64,000 nt of DNA from Leifsonia sp. TF02-11 (GTDB lineage Bacteria > Actinomycetota > Actinomycetes > Actinomycetales > Microbacteriaceae): assembly GCF_017565305.1 (NCBI RefSeq), contig NZ_JAGEKP010000003.1, positions 434,001 through 498,000 on the forward strand, in the 5' to 3' direction. Below, piece after piece: positions 54,001-60,462 of the stretch; position 1 is the first letter of the stretch; each line of letters begins with the position of its first letter. The notes below the pieces were generated by a model that worked only from the letters and a program-made list of their open reading frames with translations, was not told the origin of the DNA and did no database searches. A program made the position numbers and the translations under genes.

Positions 54001-54256
54001 CGCCATCGGCCGCGGGAGGAGCCGGTTGCCGCGGTGCGTGGCCGCCATCGACGACCTGCACGCTCGCGACGGTGCGGCCGAGCGAACGGAATGTGACGGT
54101 GTGGACGTTCCACACACCCGGGGTCGTCGCACTTCCCGTGGGCGCGGAACTGACGGCGGGGGCGGCGATGACCGGACCATCGACGAGTGCCGGGGCGAGC
54201 AGGCCAATGAGCACACCGGTCGCGACCGCACCGACTACTGCCCCCGACATCCTCAT
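51062..54256 (-). CDS. Large wall-anchored surface protein with Listeria-Bacteroides repeats
   Basis: The protein has 1064 residues with a signal peptide (VVGAVATGVLIGLLAPALV). About seven repeats of the Listeria-Bacteroides/InlB B type follow, each with FxGW-(Y/F) then (L/V)YAxW or similar: FNGWVTDAGG, FTQWWADEART with LYAGWSG, FQGWYTDSDF with LYAKWLN, FVGWFQRT with LYARWQQ, and FLGWSTSPSA with LYAVWAP. A Pro/Ala linker leads to LSDTG, a hydrophobic helix and a positive tail, a degenerate LPxTG sorting signal. It is probably an adhesin or stalk protein. I chose the ATG at 54256, preceded by GGAGGGG. Confidence 0.87.
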   Translation of the reverse strand: MRMSGAVVGAVATGVLIGLLAPALVDGPVIAAPAVSSAPTGSATTPGVWNVHTVTFRSLGRTVASVQVVDGGHAPRQPAPPAADGVFNGWVTDAGGSVVPFDFLTTVVTSDLVVDARFTDTHVVQFLAGPSGTDAQHVIDADEVADGAPIGDIAPDVSHVPAGQVFTGDWYRQGDASRTPYDFSSPVTANLRLIPVFAAGFAVSYVTDGTAVEPSFVLEPNTEFTAADLAAVPPPTRPGYTFTQWWADEARTQPIAFPITATTTLYAGWSGDSVDYHVSYWLEKANVVPAAYPAPVFTPAGGTPPSWGAADGALSPAQLADPATYDFLDDITSTAVAGATVSGPATKADVPASIQGLVRAQLDPSNVQPDPMAFADLAVSQQNITVKGDGSTVVNVYLTRALWRADFTLISPGGTVNTSTPCVRTTSYDVTMAVGGTTYYQSTQPGGGQLLGTFSVREKIGFDMQAANVAPVPLSQTDGSGVITAFDAGTQNQSCVLRGWGPQQVTPDVFNATYTGAYADTSSVNLPARTTRLTGAMAASRTQNQTQRFIYTETVDQTAPAPDPVIGPDGTPNNPLHVATLYNNNKTTVRADIPAGHQIFSQYRTAWYWATTGDRQVAGPIEGFTSYVGYGTGANTVGNYFQLDAPTNRLYQLNNSGNTNDKYRYQFYSRNIYTLTFVTGGGTAIPPVADIPYQGSLEQLQPADPTRGSDVFQGWYTDSDFNVPFTFAGATMPPSNLVLYAKWLNDPHTVQFYDHPSAPDPIAGLTQIVEDQGTATEPAPLPPQPDGQTFVGWFQRTAEGFFVPYDFDTPVGGDLSLYARWQQPAAAPFPMLYFGDRNTSGAVPSDPYRYDAGSSAIVADGSSLRRDDEVFVGWRLASGVVAMRIITVPAPGDGLYQAGQTVRFGAGGVTLTAAYANPDPQFTVTFRENAGLSRSTAWDGPPGASITYPDAADLLFTGPGSAFLGWSTSPSATAPDPAYDRLVVSTLTADLTLYAVWAPAPAPAPSPPATPAGSLSDTGSDPTGGLLLAAALLTAGLAAALIRRLGATGHENHSRRHKSTPVPN

Positions 54257-54380
54257 GCGACGCGCCCCTCCGTCCACGCAGCAGATCGACCCAGTGTGCA
54301 CCATTCGGGGGGCACACGGCCAGGCCTGTCCCTCTGACCCAATTCGCGCCCCGCCAGGGTTTCGCCGTTGCCGCGACCTC

Positions 54381-54599
54381 CTAGGGTTCGACCACGGTGC
54401 CAGGCGCGTCGGAACTGTCCAGGAAGGCGAACTTCGAGAGGTTCCACACAGGCAGGCCGTTGGGAAGCACATCGTCGAACTCGTCGACGGTTGCGATGAA
54501 GCCACGCTGGGCGTCATCGAAGTCCTGTCGGTCGTCGAACGGCAGTTCGTGCAGCAGTCGCGCGTTCGCGTTCTCGGTGACATCGCTCGCTTCGGTCAC
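54381..54599 (-). pseudogene. Truncated N-terminus of a type III alkylsulfatase (MBL fold)
   Basis: A 72-residue fragment starting at the GTG at 54599 behind GGAGGAG. Its sequence (TENANARLLHELPFDDRQDF, FIATVDEF, LSKFAFLDSSDAPGTV) matches from memory the start of SdsA1/BDS1-type alkylsulfatases, which are ~620 residues with a metallo-beta-lactamase core. Here a stop (TAG) ends the frame right where the enzyme would continue with a SLWRQ-type segment. The rest of the enzyme is missing and the large surface-protein gene follows 125 bases further on. It is a remnant without catalytic residues. Confidence 0.7.
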
Positions 54600-54767
54600 G
54601 TGTAGCTCCTCCCCGCTGGGCCGGCCGCCGTCGCGGGGCCGAATCACCGACAGGGAATCACATCCGATGGTCCAGCGGGAAGTGCGTTCGGGTGCCCCTA
54701 GACGATGTGGCCCGGCTGCAAGTAACGTCTGGCGCATTGCCGCGTCGGGCAAGGTGAGGAGGTGCCC

Positions 54768-56447
54768 GTGTCAGGGACGAGCACCCGTGAGAGTCGCTCC
54801 TTCCGGCTTCTCCCCGGGCTCACCGGTCACAACGTCGTCCGTGAGTTGTTGGCGGGCGTCACCTTGCTCGCGATCGCGATCCCGCTGAACATCGGGTACG
54901 CGCAGATCGCCGGGCTGCCGCCGACGGCCGGACTCTACGCGCTGGTCGTCCCCGCAGTTCTCTACGCCCTGACTGTGTCGTCGCGGCAGCTGGTCGCCTC
55001 CCCGGATGCCGCTGCTGCGGCCCTTGTCGCGTCCTCGATCGCCGGCCTCGCGGTGAGTCATGGCAACTACATCGCGTTGACGCTGGCGCAGGCGCTGATC
55101 GGTGGGGTGCTGTTCCTGGCGTGCGCGTTCCTCAAGCTGGGGTTCTTGGCGAACTTCCTCTCCAAGCCGATCCTCGTCGGCTTCGTCGGCGGCCTCGCGC
55201 TGGACATCCTCGTTTCGCAGGTGGCGAAGATGCTGGGCGTGAAGATCGACTCCGGCGGTGATTTCCTCGGCAAGGTCGTCGGTCTCGTAACGGGGCTGCC
55301 GAAGGCGAATGGCTGGTCCGTGCTGATCGCTGCCGGCGCCTTGCTCGTCCTCCTGCTGGGACGACGAATCGCGGCGGCCGTTCCGTGGGCGCTTGTGGTG
55401 CTCGTGGTCGGGACGATCATCGTGGTCCTCACCGACGCACCGGCCGCCGGAGTGTCAGTACTCGGGAAGGTGCAGGCCGGCCCGCCGACATTCACGTGGC
55501 CGGTCATCGACTGGTCGCAGTGGTTGGCCGTCATCCCCTCCGCGATCGCTCTCACCCTGGTCACTATGGGTGAGGGACTGCTGGTCTCCCGCTCGTATGG
55601 TGAGCGTCGGCACTACCCAACGAGCCCGAACCGTGACCTCTTCGCCTTCGGTGTCGGCAACCTCGGCGCCGGGATCACCGGCGGGTTCTTCCTCGGAACT
55701 TCCACCTCCCGCACCGCGGCAATGGACCAAGCCGGCTCCCGCACCCAGCTGCCGACACTCGTGACCGCGGTCGGGACGCTCGCGCTGCTGATCTTCGGCA
55801 CCGCCCTGCTGGAAGACATCCCATCGCCGGCGATCGGCGCGATCGTCGCCGTGGCTGTCTTCCCGCTGCTCGGCATCCCGGACTTCATCCGGCTGTGGCG
55901 ACTGGACAAGTTCGAGTTCGCGATCGGCGCCGCCTGCTTCCTCGGGGCGCTGCTCATCGGCCCGATCGCCGGAATCGTCATCGCATTCGTCCTCGCCGTG
56001 GTCAACGTCACCCGCCGCGCGGCGAACCCGCCCATCGACACCCTCGCCGTCGACGGCGACCCCGCCCACTCGCTCCTCGACGAAGCCGATCCCGGCACCC
56101 TCACCGCGCCCGGCGTGGTCGTCATCCGTCTGGCCGCACCGCTGTTCTTCGCCAACAGCACCGTGTTCCAGCAAGCTGTCGAGCACGCGGTCGAGACGAC
56201 TGAGGCCTCACACGTCGTCCTCGACATGGAGGCTGTCACCGACATCGACGTGACCGGCGCGGAGTCCTGGCAGGCAGTCCAGGACTTCCTCACCGCCCGC
56301 GGCGCCGACCTGTCGCTCAGCCGCGTCCGACCCGGCATACGCGACCGGCTGGCCCGCTTGGAGATCGCATCCGGGTTCACCGTCTTCGACACCAACCGTT
56401 CCGCGATCGCCGCGTTGCGCACCGACACCACCCCGCGAGCGGGTTAG
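54768..56447 (+). CDS. SulP-family anion transporter with STAS domain
   Basis: A 559-residue protein. A SulP membrane domain (IPLNIGYAQIAGLPPTAGLY, FLSKPILVGFVGGLALDILV) of about 12 helices is followed by a C-terminal STAS domain from ~445 (VVLDMEAVTDIDVTGAESWQ). Such proteins move sulfate, bicarbonate or other anions. It is adjacent to an alkylsulfatase remnant, so sulfate handling is a possible past link. I chose the GTG at 54768 because AGGAGG ends 5 bases before it; the GTG at 54762 is also in frame. It leads a run of four genes. Confidence 0.9.
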   Translation: MSGTSTRESRSFRLLPGLTGHNVVRELLAGVTLLAIAIPLNIGYAQIAGLPPTAGLYALVVPAVLYALTVSSRQLVASPDAAAAALVASSIAGLAVSHGNYIALTLAQALIGGVLFLACAFLKLGFLANFLSKPILVGFVGGLALDILVSQVAKMLGVKIDSGGDFLGKVVGLVTGLPKANGWSVLIAAGALLVLLLGRRIAAAVPWALVVLVVGTIIVVLTDAPAAGVSVLGKVQAGPPTFTWPVIDWSQWLAVIPSAIALTLVTMGEGLLVSRSYGERRHYPTSPNRDLFAFGVGNLGAGITGGFFLGTSTSRTAAMDQAGSRTQLPTLVTAVGTLALLIFGTALLEDIPSPAIGAIVAVAVFPLLGIPDFIRLWRLDKFEFAIGAACFLGALLIGPIAGIVIAFVLAVVNVTRRAANPPIDTLAVDGDPAHSLLDEADPGTLTAPGVVVIRLAAPLFFANSTVFQQAVEHAVETTEASHVVLDMEAVTDIDVTGAESWQAVQDFLTARGADLSLSRVRPGIRDRLARLEIASGFTVFDTNRSAIAALRTDTTPRAG

Positions 56448-56459
56448 AAGGGGCCGCCG

Positions 56460-57290
56460 ATGCGCACTGCCGCCTCACCCTCGGACGCTGCCGGCTTCTT
56501 CGCCGGCCTGGATCCCTGGTCGGTCCTGCTCGCGCTTGCCTCGGTGGTCGCGGGCGTGCTGCTGGGAATCGCCGTCCACCGCGTGACCGAGCGGCTGCTG
56601 AAACGCCTCGGCGGCCTTTCTCCGGAACTGGTCCGCCGGATCGCGCGGGGCGCCCGACTGGTGGTGATCCTGCTCGGTGTCGGGGTCGCGATCGCGTTCC
56701 TCGGTGCCCCGATCCAGCCGGTCCTCGCCGTCGCGGTGATCGTGGCCGTGATCGCCGGCCTCGCTCTCCGCGGGATCAGCGAGAACTTCGCGGCCGGCGT
56801 CGTGTTGCAGACCCGCCGGCCCGTCAAGGTCGGGGACGTGGTCGAGATCGCCGGGTTCACCGGCGTCGTGCGGGAGATCAACGGAAGGACGACCGTCATC
56901 CGGACCACGGACGGCCGGGTCGCTCACATCCCGAACGCCGACGTCGTCGGCAACCCGTTCGTCAACGAGTCCGAGCTCGGCGGCCGCCGGGCTGAGGTCG
57001 AAGTGCGAGCGAAGGCCACCTCGGGCGAACGCGCGGACCTGCGGGCCGCCGTGGCGGCGGCCTGCGAGAAGGTGGCCGGGGTCCGCAGCCGCGACCCGGT
57101 CCGGGTGCTCACGGTCACTGCCGAGCCCGACCGGGTCATCTACCGGGTCCGGTTCTGGCACGACCCCGGGCACGGGCCGGAGGTGACCGCCGCGGTCGTC
57201 GACGCTCTCGCCGAGCAGCTGGAAGGTCGGGACGCCGTCGTCACCTCCGAGCACCCGCCACCGCCGCTCACCCCGCCGGGGACGGTGTGA
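56460..57290 (+). CDS. MscS-family mechanosensitive channel
   Basis: A 276-residue protein. Three membrane helices include the pore-lining third, with the conserved GISENFAAGVVLQTRRPVKV and VGDVVEIAGFTGVVREINGR. A cytoplasmic beta domain follows with VAHIPNADVVGNPFVN. It releases solutes on hypo-osmotic shock. It lies 12 bases after the SulP gene and one base before the next gene, so these form one operon. Confidence 0.92.
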   Translation: MRTAASPSDAAGFFAGLDPWSVLLALASVVAGVLLGIAVHRVTERLLKRLGGLSPELVRRIARGARLVVILLGVGVAIAFLGAPIQPVLAVAVIVAVIAGLALRGISENFAAGVVLQTRRPVKVGDVVEIAGFTGVVREINGRTTVIRTTDGRVAHIPNADVVGNPFVNESELGGRRAEVEVRAKATSGERADLRAAVAAACEKVAGVRSRDPVRVLTVTAEPDRVIYRVRFWHDPGHGPEVTAAVVDALAEQLEGRDAVVTSEHPPPPLTPPGTV

Positions 57291-57291
57291 C

Positions 57292-58011
57292 GTGGGGCAG
57301 TTGGTTCTGGACCTCGTCCCGCTGCTGTTCGGCATCCTGCTCAGTCCACTCGCACTGATGGCGTTGATCGCGGTGCTCGTCTCGGCCCGAGCACGAACCA
57401 ACGGGATCGCGTTCGCACTCGGCTGGCTGGCCGGCATCGCCCTCGTGCTGACGATCTGCTTCCTTCTGTTCGGCGCGCTCCAAGTGCGCTCGGTGCGGCA
57501 CCCGCCACTGTGGGTACCGATCGTGCAGCTCCTGGTCAGCGCCGTCCTGATCAGCGGCGCGGTCGCCGTCTATCGTCGCGGGAAGGCGCGGATCGAGCAG
57601 ATGGCGGCCGCACGCTCACCCCGCCAGGTCGCCGCGGCGGCACCGCAGCTGCCCGGCTGGTTGCAGCAGGTCGAGTCGTTCCGGCCGATCCGGACATTCC
57701 TGCTGGGACTTGGCCTGTTCGTCCTCAACCCGGTGGACGCCTCCTGCGCGATCATCGCAGCACTCGACGCCCGGCAGGCTGCGGTCGACGACACGACCGC
57801 CGCGGTCACCCTGATCGTCTTCGGACTGGTCGCCTCGCTGTCGATCGTCGCACCCGTGGTCATCGTCGTCGTCCGCGGCCGCGCCGCCGAACCGTTCCTC
57901 GCCCGCATCCGCACCTGGGTCGCCGGGAACACGCACGTCCTCAACGCCGCACTGCTGCTCGTCATCGGCGTCCTCCAACTCCAAAAGAGCCTCTCCGGCC
58001 TGATCGGCTGA
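57292..58011 (+). CDS. GAP-family (Sap/GPL-addressing-like) membrane protein
   Basis: A 239-residue protein with six predicted helices. The opening VLDLVPLLFGILLSPLALMA and the central FLLGLGLFVLNPVDASCAII fit the GAP family (Sap, GPL addressing protein) known from mycobacterial glycopeptidolipid export. Function here is unknown. The GTG at 57292 begins one base after the MscS stop. Confidence 0.78.
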   Translation: MGQLVLDLVPLLFGILLSPLALMALIAVLVSARARTNGIAFALGWLAGIALVLTICFLLFGALQVRSVRHPPLWVPIVQLLVSAVLISGAVAVYRRGKARIEQMAAARSPRQVAAAAPQLPGWLQQVESFRPIRTFLLGLGLFVLNPVDASCAIIAALDARQAAVDDTTAAVTLIVFGLVASLSIVAPVVIVVVRGRAAEPFLARIRTWVAGNTHVLNAALLLVIGVLQLQKSLSGLIG

Positions 58012-58034
58012 ACCACCACACGAAAGGACACCCC

Positions 58035-58376
58035 ATGCCCCTCCTCCGACGCTTCGGCCGCCCCGGCCTGATCGGGCTCGCCGTCCGCACCGCCGTGGTC
58101 GCCGGCACCGCCACCGCTGTCACCGGCGGAATGGTCCGCCACCAGCAACGGCGCAGCCAAGAGCAGTACGAGCAGCAGCAGTACGAAGCAGGCCAGCAAC
58201 AACAGGCCATGCAGCAAGCGGCCGCCGACGCTGTCCAGCAGCAGACGCCGGCGCCCTCGCCGGCGCCGGGCGGGGAAGACATGCTCGATCAGCTGACCGC
58301 ACTCACACAGCTGCATCAGCAGGGCGCGCTGACCGACGCCGAGTTCACCGCCGCGAAGGCGAAGCTCCTCGGGTAG
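58035..58376 (+). CDS. SHOCT-domain small membrane protein
   Basis: A 113-residue protein. One hydrophobic stretch (LIGLAVRTAVVAGTATAVTG) is followed by a Gln-rich linker and a C-terminal SHOCT motif (QLTALTQLHQQGALTDAEFT, AAKAKLLG). SHOCT proteins are often beside membrane proteins and may act in oligomerisation. The ATG at 58035 follows GAAAGGA. Confidence 0.85.
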   Translation: MPLLRRFGRPGLIGLAVRTAVVAGTATAVTGGMVRHQQRRSQEQYEQQQYEAGQQQQAMQQAAADAVQQQTPAPSPAPGGEDMLDQLTALTQLHQQGALTDAEFTAAKAKLLG

Positions 58377-58393
58377 GCAGCGGTGCCTGGTGG

Positions 58394-58600
58394 TCAGGGC
58401 TGGAAGGGAAGCCACTCCTCGCGCGACAGGCGCGTCGGGGAGCCGGCGCGTTCGACCACCCATTCCTCAGGCGTCGACGACACGTAGGTGACGAGGATGG
58501 TCTCCGGCGTCCACGCATCCGCCTGCTGGCTCCACCGTACGAGGTGGAATTCCGCGCCGACCTTCGGTGCGTTCCCGAGCGGGATCTCGAACTCACGCAT
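58394..58600 (-). CDS. 68-residue hypothetical protein
   Basis: A short soluble protein, MREFEIPLGNAPKVGAEFHL, continuing with ETILVTYVSSTPEEWVVERA. Start at the ATG at 58600 follows GGGAGG at 5 bases. It has a beta-rich look and no recognised family; it may belong to the accessory stretch. Confidence 0.55.
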   Translation of the reverse strand: MREFEIPLGNAPKVGAEFHLVRWSQQADAWTPETILVTYVSSTPEEWVVERAGSPTRLSREEWLPFQP

Positions 58601-58745
58601 CGCAACCTCCCCCTGGCCGATGGCCCGGACTCTACCGACAACCAGACAGACTCGTCTAGCCAGGAGCGAAACCACGATTGCGTCTGCCCAGTGGTGCGAT
58701 CTCGCGGGTAGAGTCCGGCCACGTCAGCCCGGGGAAGAGGACCTC

Positions 58746-58961
58746 ATGTCACGCTTTGTCGCCACGTTGCTGCCGGTCGGAGAAGACGGGTACCCGCAGG
58801 TAATCGACATCCCGATGCCCGCAGGGGAGACTGAACTGCCGGCTCGGCTCCGGCTCCCGATCGATACCCCCGACGGCCGGCAGTTCGAGGTGTGGGAACT
58901 GGCGGAGCGCACTGGGCGGCGGGCGGCCACCTACCGGCTGGCTCGGCTGGTCGGGCCGTAG
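58746..58961 (+). CDS. 71-residue hypothetical protein
   Basis: A short soluble protein, MSRFVATLLPVGEDGYPQVI, then PARLRLPIDTPDGRQFEVWE and TYRLARLVGP. It is divergent from the previous small gene. No family was recognised. A GAAGAGG-like element precedes the ATG. Confidence 0.5.
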   Translation: MSRFVATLLPVGEDGYPQVIDIPMPAGETELPARLRLPIDTPDGRQFEVWELAERTGRRAATYRLARLVGP

Positions 58962-59089
58962 CCTCGTCCAAGAGCCGTCGCATTCCACTGGCGGGCTAGA
59001 CGAGCCCATGACCCTCTGAGAGGATCTCGGCATTGCTCTGTACGCGAACCAGCTCGTACCGCGGCCCGAACCGTGCCACATCGTATCCG

Positions 59090-59538
59090 CCGACCATGCA
59101 GAACCTGTCCACGACGTACGCGAAAGAGATCCGTGACCGCGGGAAGATCTTCGTGCCAGCGGGGCGTTCCCACACCGCGTTCATCGACGCCCGCGACATC
59201 GGCGCCGTCGCCGCCGCGGTGTTCACCTCGGCCGGTCACGACCGGAAGGCGTCACCCTCTCCGGTGAACAGTCGCTCACCTACCAGGCCGTCGCCCGCAT
59301 CATGACCGACGTCCTCCGGCGGCCCATCCGCTACACCCGGCCGAGTGAACAGTCATACCTGGCCGCTCTCGCCGAGCAGGGCGCCCCGCAGGACTACATC
59401 GACGTGCAGAAGATGATCTACCGGGTCGTGCGCCTGAACATCTCCGCATTCCCGAACCACGCTGTCCAGAAGCTCACCGGTCGGCCGGCGACACGGTTCG
59501 ACCAGTTCGTCGACGACTACCGGGACGTGTGGTCCTGA
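59090..59538 (+). pseudogene. Truncated, frameshifted NmrA/SDR-type NAD(P)-binding oxidoreductase
   Basis: The remnant reads MQNLSTTYAKEIRDRGKIFV, PAGRSHTAFIDARDIGAVAA from about 59096. It then shifts frame near 59240-59250 and continues as VTLSGEQSLTYQAVARIMTD, YTRPSEQSYLAALAEQGAPQ, LTGRPATRFDQFVDDYRDVW to 59538. Together these match the C-terminal ~150 residues of NmrA-like oxidoreductases. The cofactor-binding N-terminus is gone and the frame is broken, so it should be non-functional unless the break is a sequencing error. It lies next to the tRNA-Gly and its flanking repeat. Confidence 0.75.
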
Positions 59539-59579
59539 CCCTGGAAGCTGCGGGCCCATGCCCAAGTAGAACGAGAAAT

Positions 59580-59610
59580 GCCCACCTAGCTCAAGAAGTG
59601 ACACAATCGG
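59580..59610. repeat. Direct repeat at the tRNA-Gly 3' end
   Basis: GCCCACCTAGCTCAAGAAGT and the following GACACAATCGG match 51000-51028 with two mismatches and a 2-base indel, in the same orientation. It touches the discriminator base of the tRNA-Gly gene. This may be one end of an island, or a shared terminator relic. Confidence 0.55.
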
Positions 59611-59681
59611 AGCGAGTGACGGGAATCGAACCCGCGCTATCAGCTTGGGAAGCTGAGGTTCTACCATTGAACTACACTCGC
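59611..59681 (-). tRNA. tRNA-Gly (anticodon CCC)
   Basis: On the minus strand the 71-base gene folds as a cloverleaf. The acceptor GCGAGTG pairs with CACTCGC, the D arm is GTTC-AATGGTA-GAAC, and the anticodon stem TCAGC/GCTGA encloses TTCCCAA with anticodon CCC. The T arm GCGGG-TTCGATT-CCCGT has one G-U pair. The 3' CCA is not encoded (TCCG follows). Confidence 0.93.
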
Positions 59682-59843
59682 GCGGCCCGTAAATCCCAGT
59701 AAATCACTGGGATGTGAGGCTGCGGCCCAGACTACCCGGTCGCTGGTGTTTGGCCAAACTCGCCACTTCGACCTGCCCTGGATTTCACCGACCCCTGACC
59801 GCCGTGAGGCGACGGAGGAGCACCGCGCATTCGCATTAATATG

Positions 59844-59855
59844 TAGACCGGTCTA
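59844..59855. promoter_or_regulatory. Palindromic TetR operator TAGACCGGTCTA
   Basis: A perfect 12-base palindrome, 10 bases upstream of the TetR start codon. Its TAGACC half-site recalls the operators of LmrA/YxaF- and NemR-type TetR repressors. Autorepression of the TetR-fusion operon is the likely function. Confidence 0.65.
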
Positions 59856-59865
59856 TTATCGACCC

Positions 59866-60462
59866 ATGACATCCAAAGGTGACCTGACGAAGGCGCGGCT
59901 CGCAGAGTCGATGCTCGAGTTGATCCAGACCAGCGGCTTCAGTGGCACGGGGCTGAACGCCGTGATCGAACACGCTTCCGCGCCGAAAGGTTCGATCTAC
60001 TTTCACTTCCCCGACGGGAAGGAGGGCCTGGGCCTGGCCGCGGTCGAGCTCGCCACGACGCAGTTCGAGGAGCTGATCGCTGCCGCCGCGGCGTCCGCAG
60101 GAAGCGCGGCCGAGGCCGCGCGCGCCGTGATCGGGGCCGTCGCGACCATCGTCGAGGAGAGCGATTTCCGGCTGGGATGCCCGGTTTCCGTCGTCACCCT
60201 GGAGATGGGTGCGGAGAGCGAGCGACTGCGGCAGGCGTGCGCCACGGCCTTCGAGTCGTGGATCGCTCCCACGGCCGCGCTCCTCGAGGCCGACGGTGTC
60301 GGTGCCGAGGAGAGCCGATCCCTGGCGACTGTCGTCGTGTCGATGATCGAGGGGGCCGTCATCGTCTCCCGCGCCACGCGAAGCGTCCAGCCGCTGCTCT
60401 CCGCCGCCGACAGCGCCGCGGACCTCATCGGCCGGCGCGCGACCGCGGGAGGGGCGCGATGA
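59866..60462 (+). CDS. TetR-family regulator, LmrA/YxaF-like
   Basis: A 198-residue protein with helix-turn-helix TGLNAVIEHASAPKGSIYFH and FPDGKEGLGLAAVELA, the diagnostic stretch of the LmrA/YxaF branch. The C-terminal domain holds GCPVSVVTLEMGAESERLR. The perfect palindrome upstream and the ATGA overlap with the downstream fusion gene suggest it represses its own operon and is released by a small hydrophobic compound. ATG at 59866. Confidence 0.9.
   Translation: MTSKGDLTKARLAESMLELIQTSGFSGTGLNAVIEHASAPKGSIYFHFPDGKEGLGLAAVELATTQFEELIAAAAASAGSAAEAARAVIGAVATIVEESDFRLGCPVSVVTLEMGAESERLRQACATAFESWIAPTAALLEADGVGAEESRSLATVVVSMIEGAVIVSRATRSVQPLLSAADSAADLIGRRATAGGAR

Larger units (their letters stand above)
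59539..59865. other. 327-base region without a protein gene
   Basis: Besides the tRNA-Gly, its flanking repeat and the TetR operator listed separately, I see only a short duplicated string (GTAAATC twice at about 59688-59706) and AT-rich DNA before the TetR gene (CATTAATATG). Confidence 0.5.

Noticed and set aside
58996-59226. Minus-strand frame ending VGGYDVARFGPRYELVRVQS and onward
   Set aside because: The last ~30 residues look protein-like, but its upstream half is antisense to the oxidoreductase pseudogene and there is no sound start; at most a remnant of another truncated gene.
50999-59681. An intact mobile element
   Set aside because: No integrase, transposase or relaxase was found on either strand, so only a decayed island is considered.
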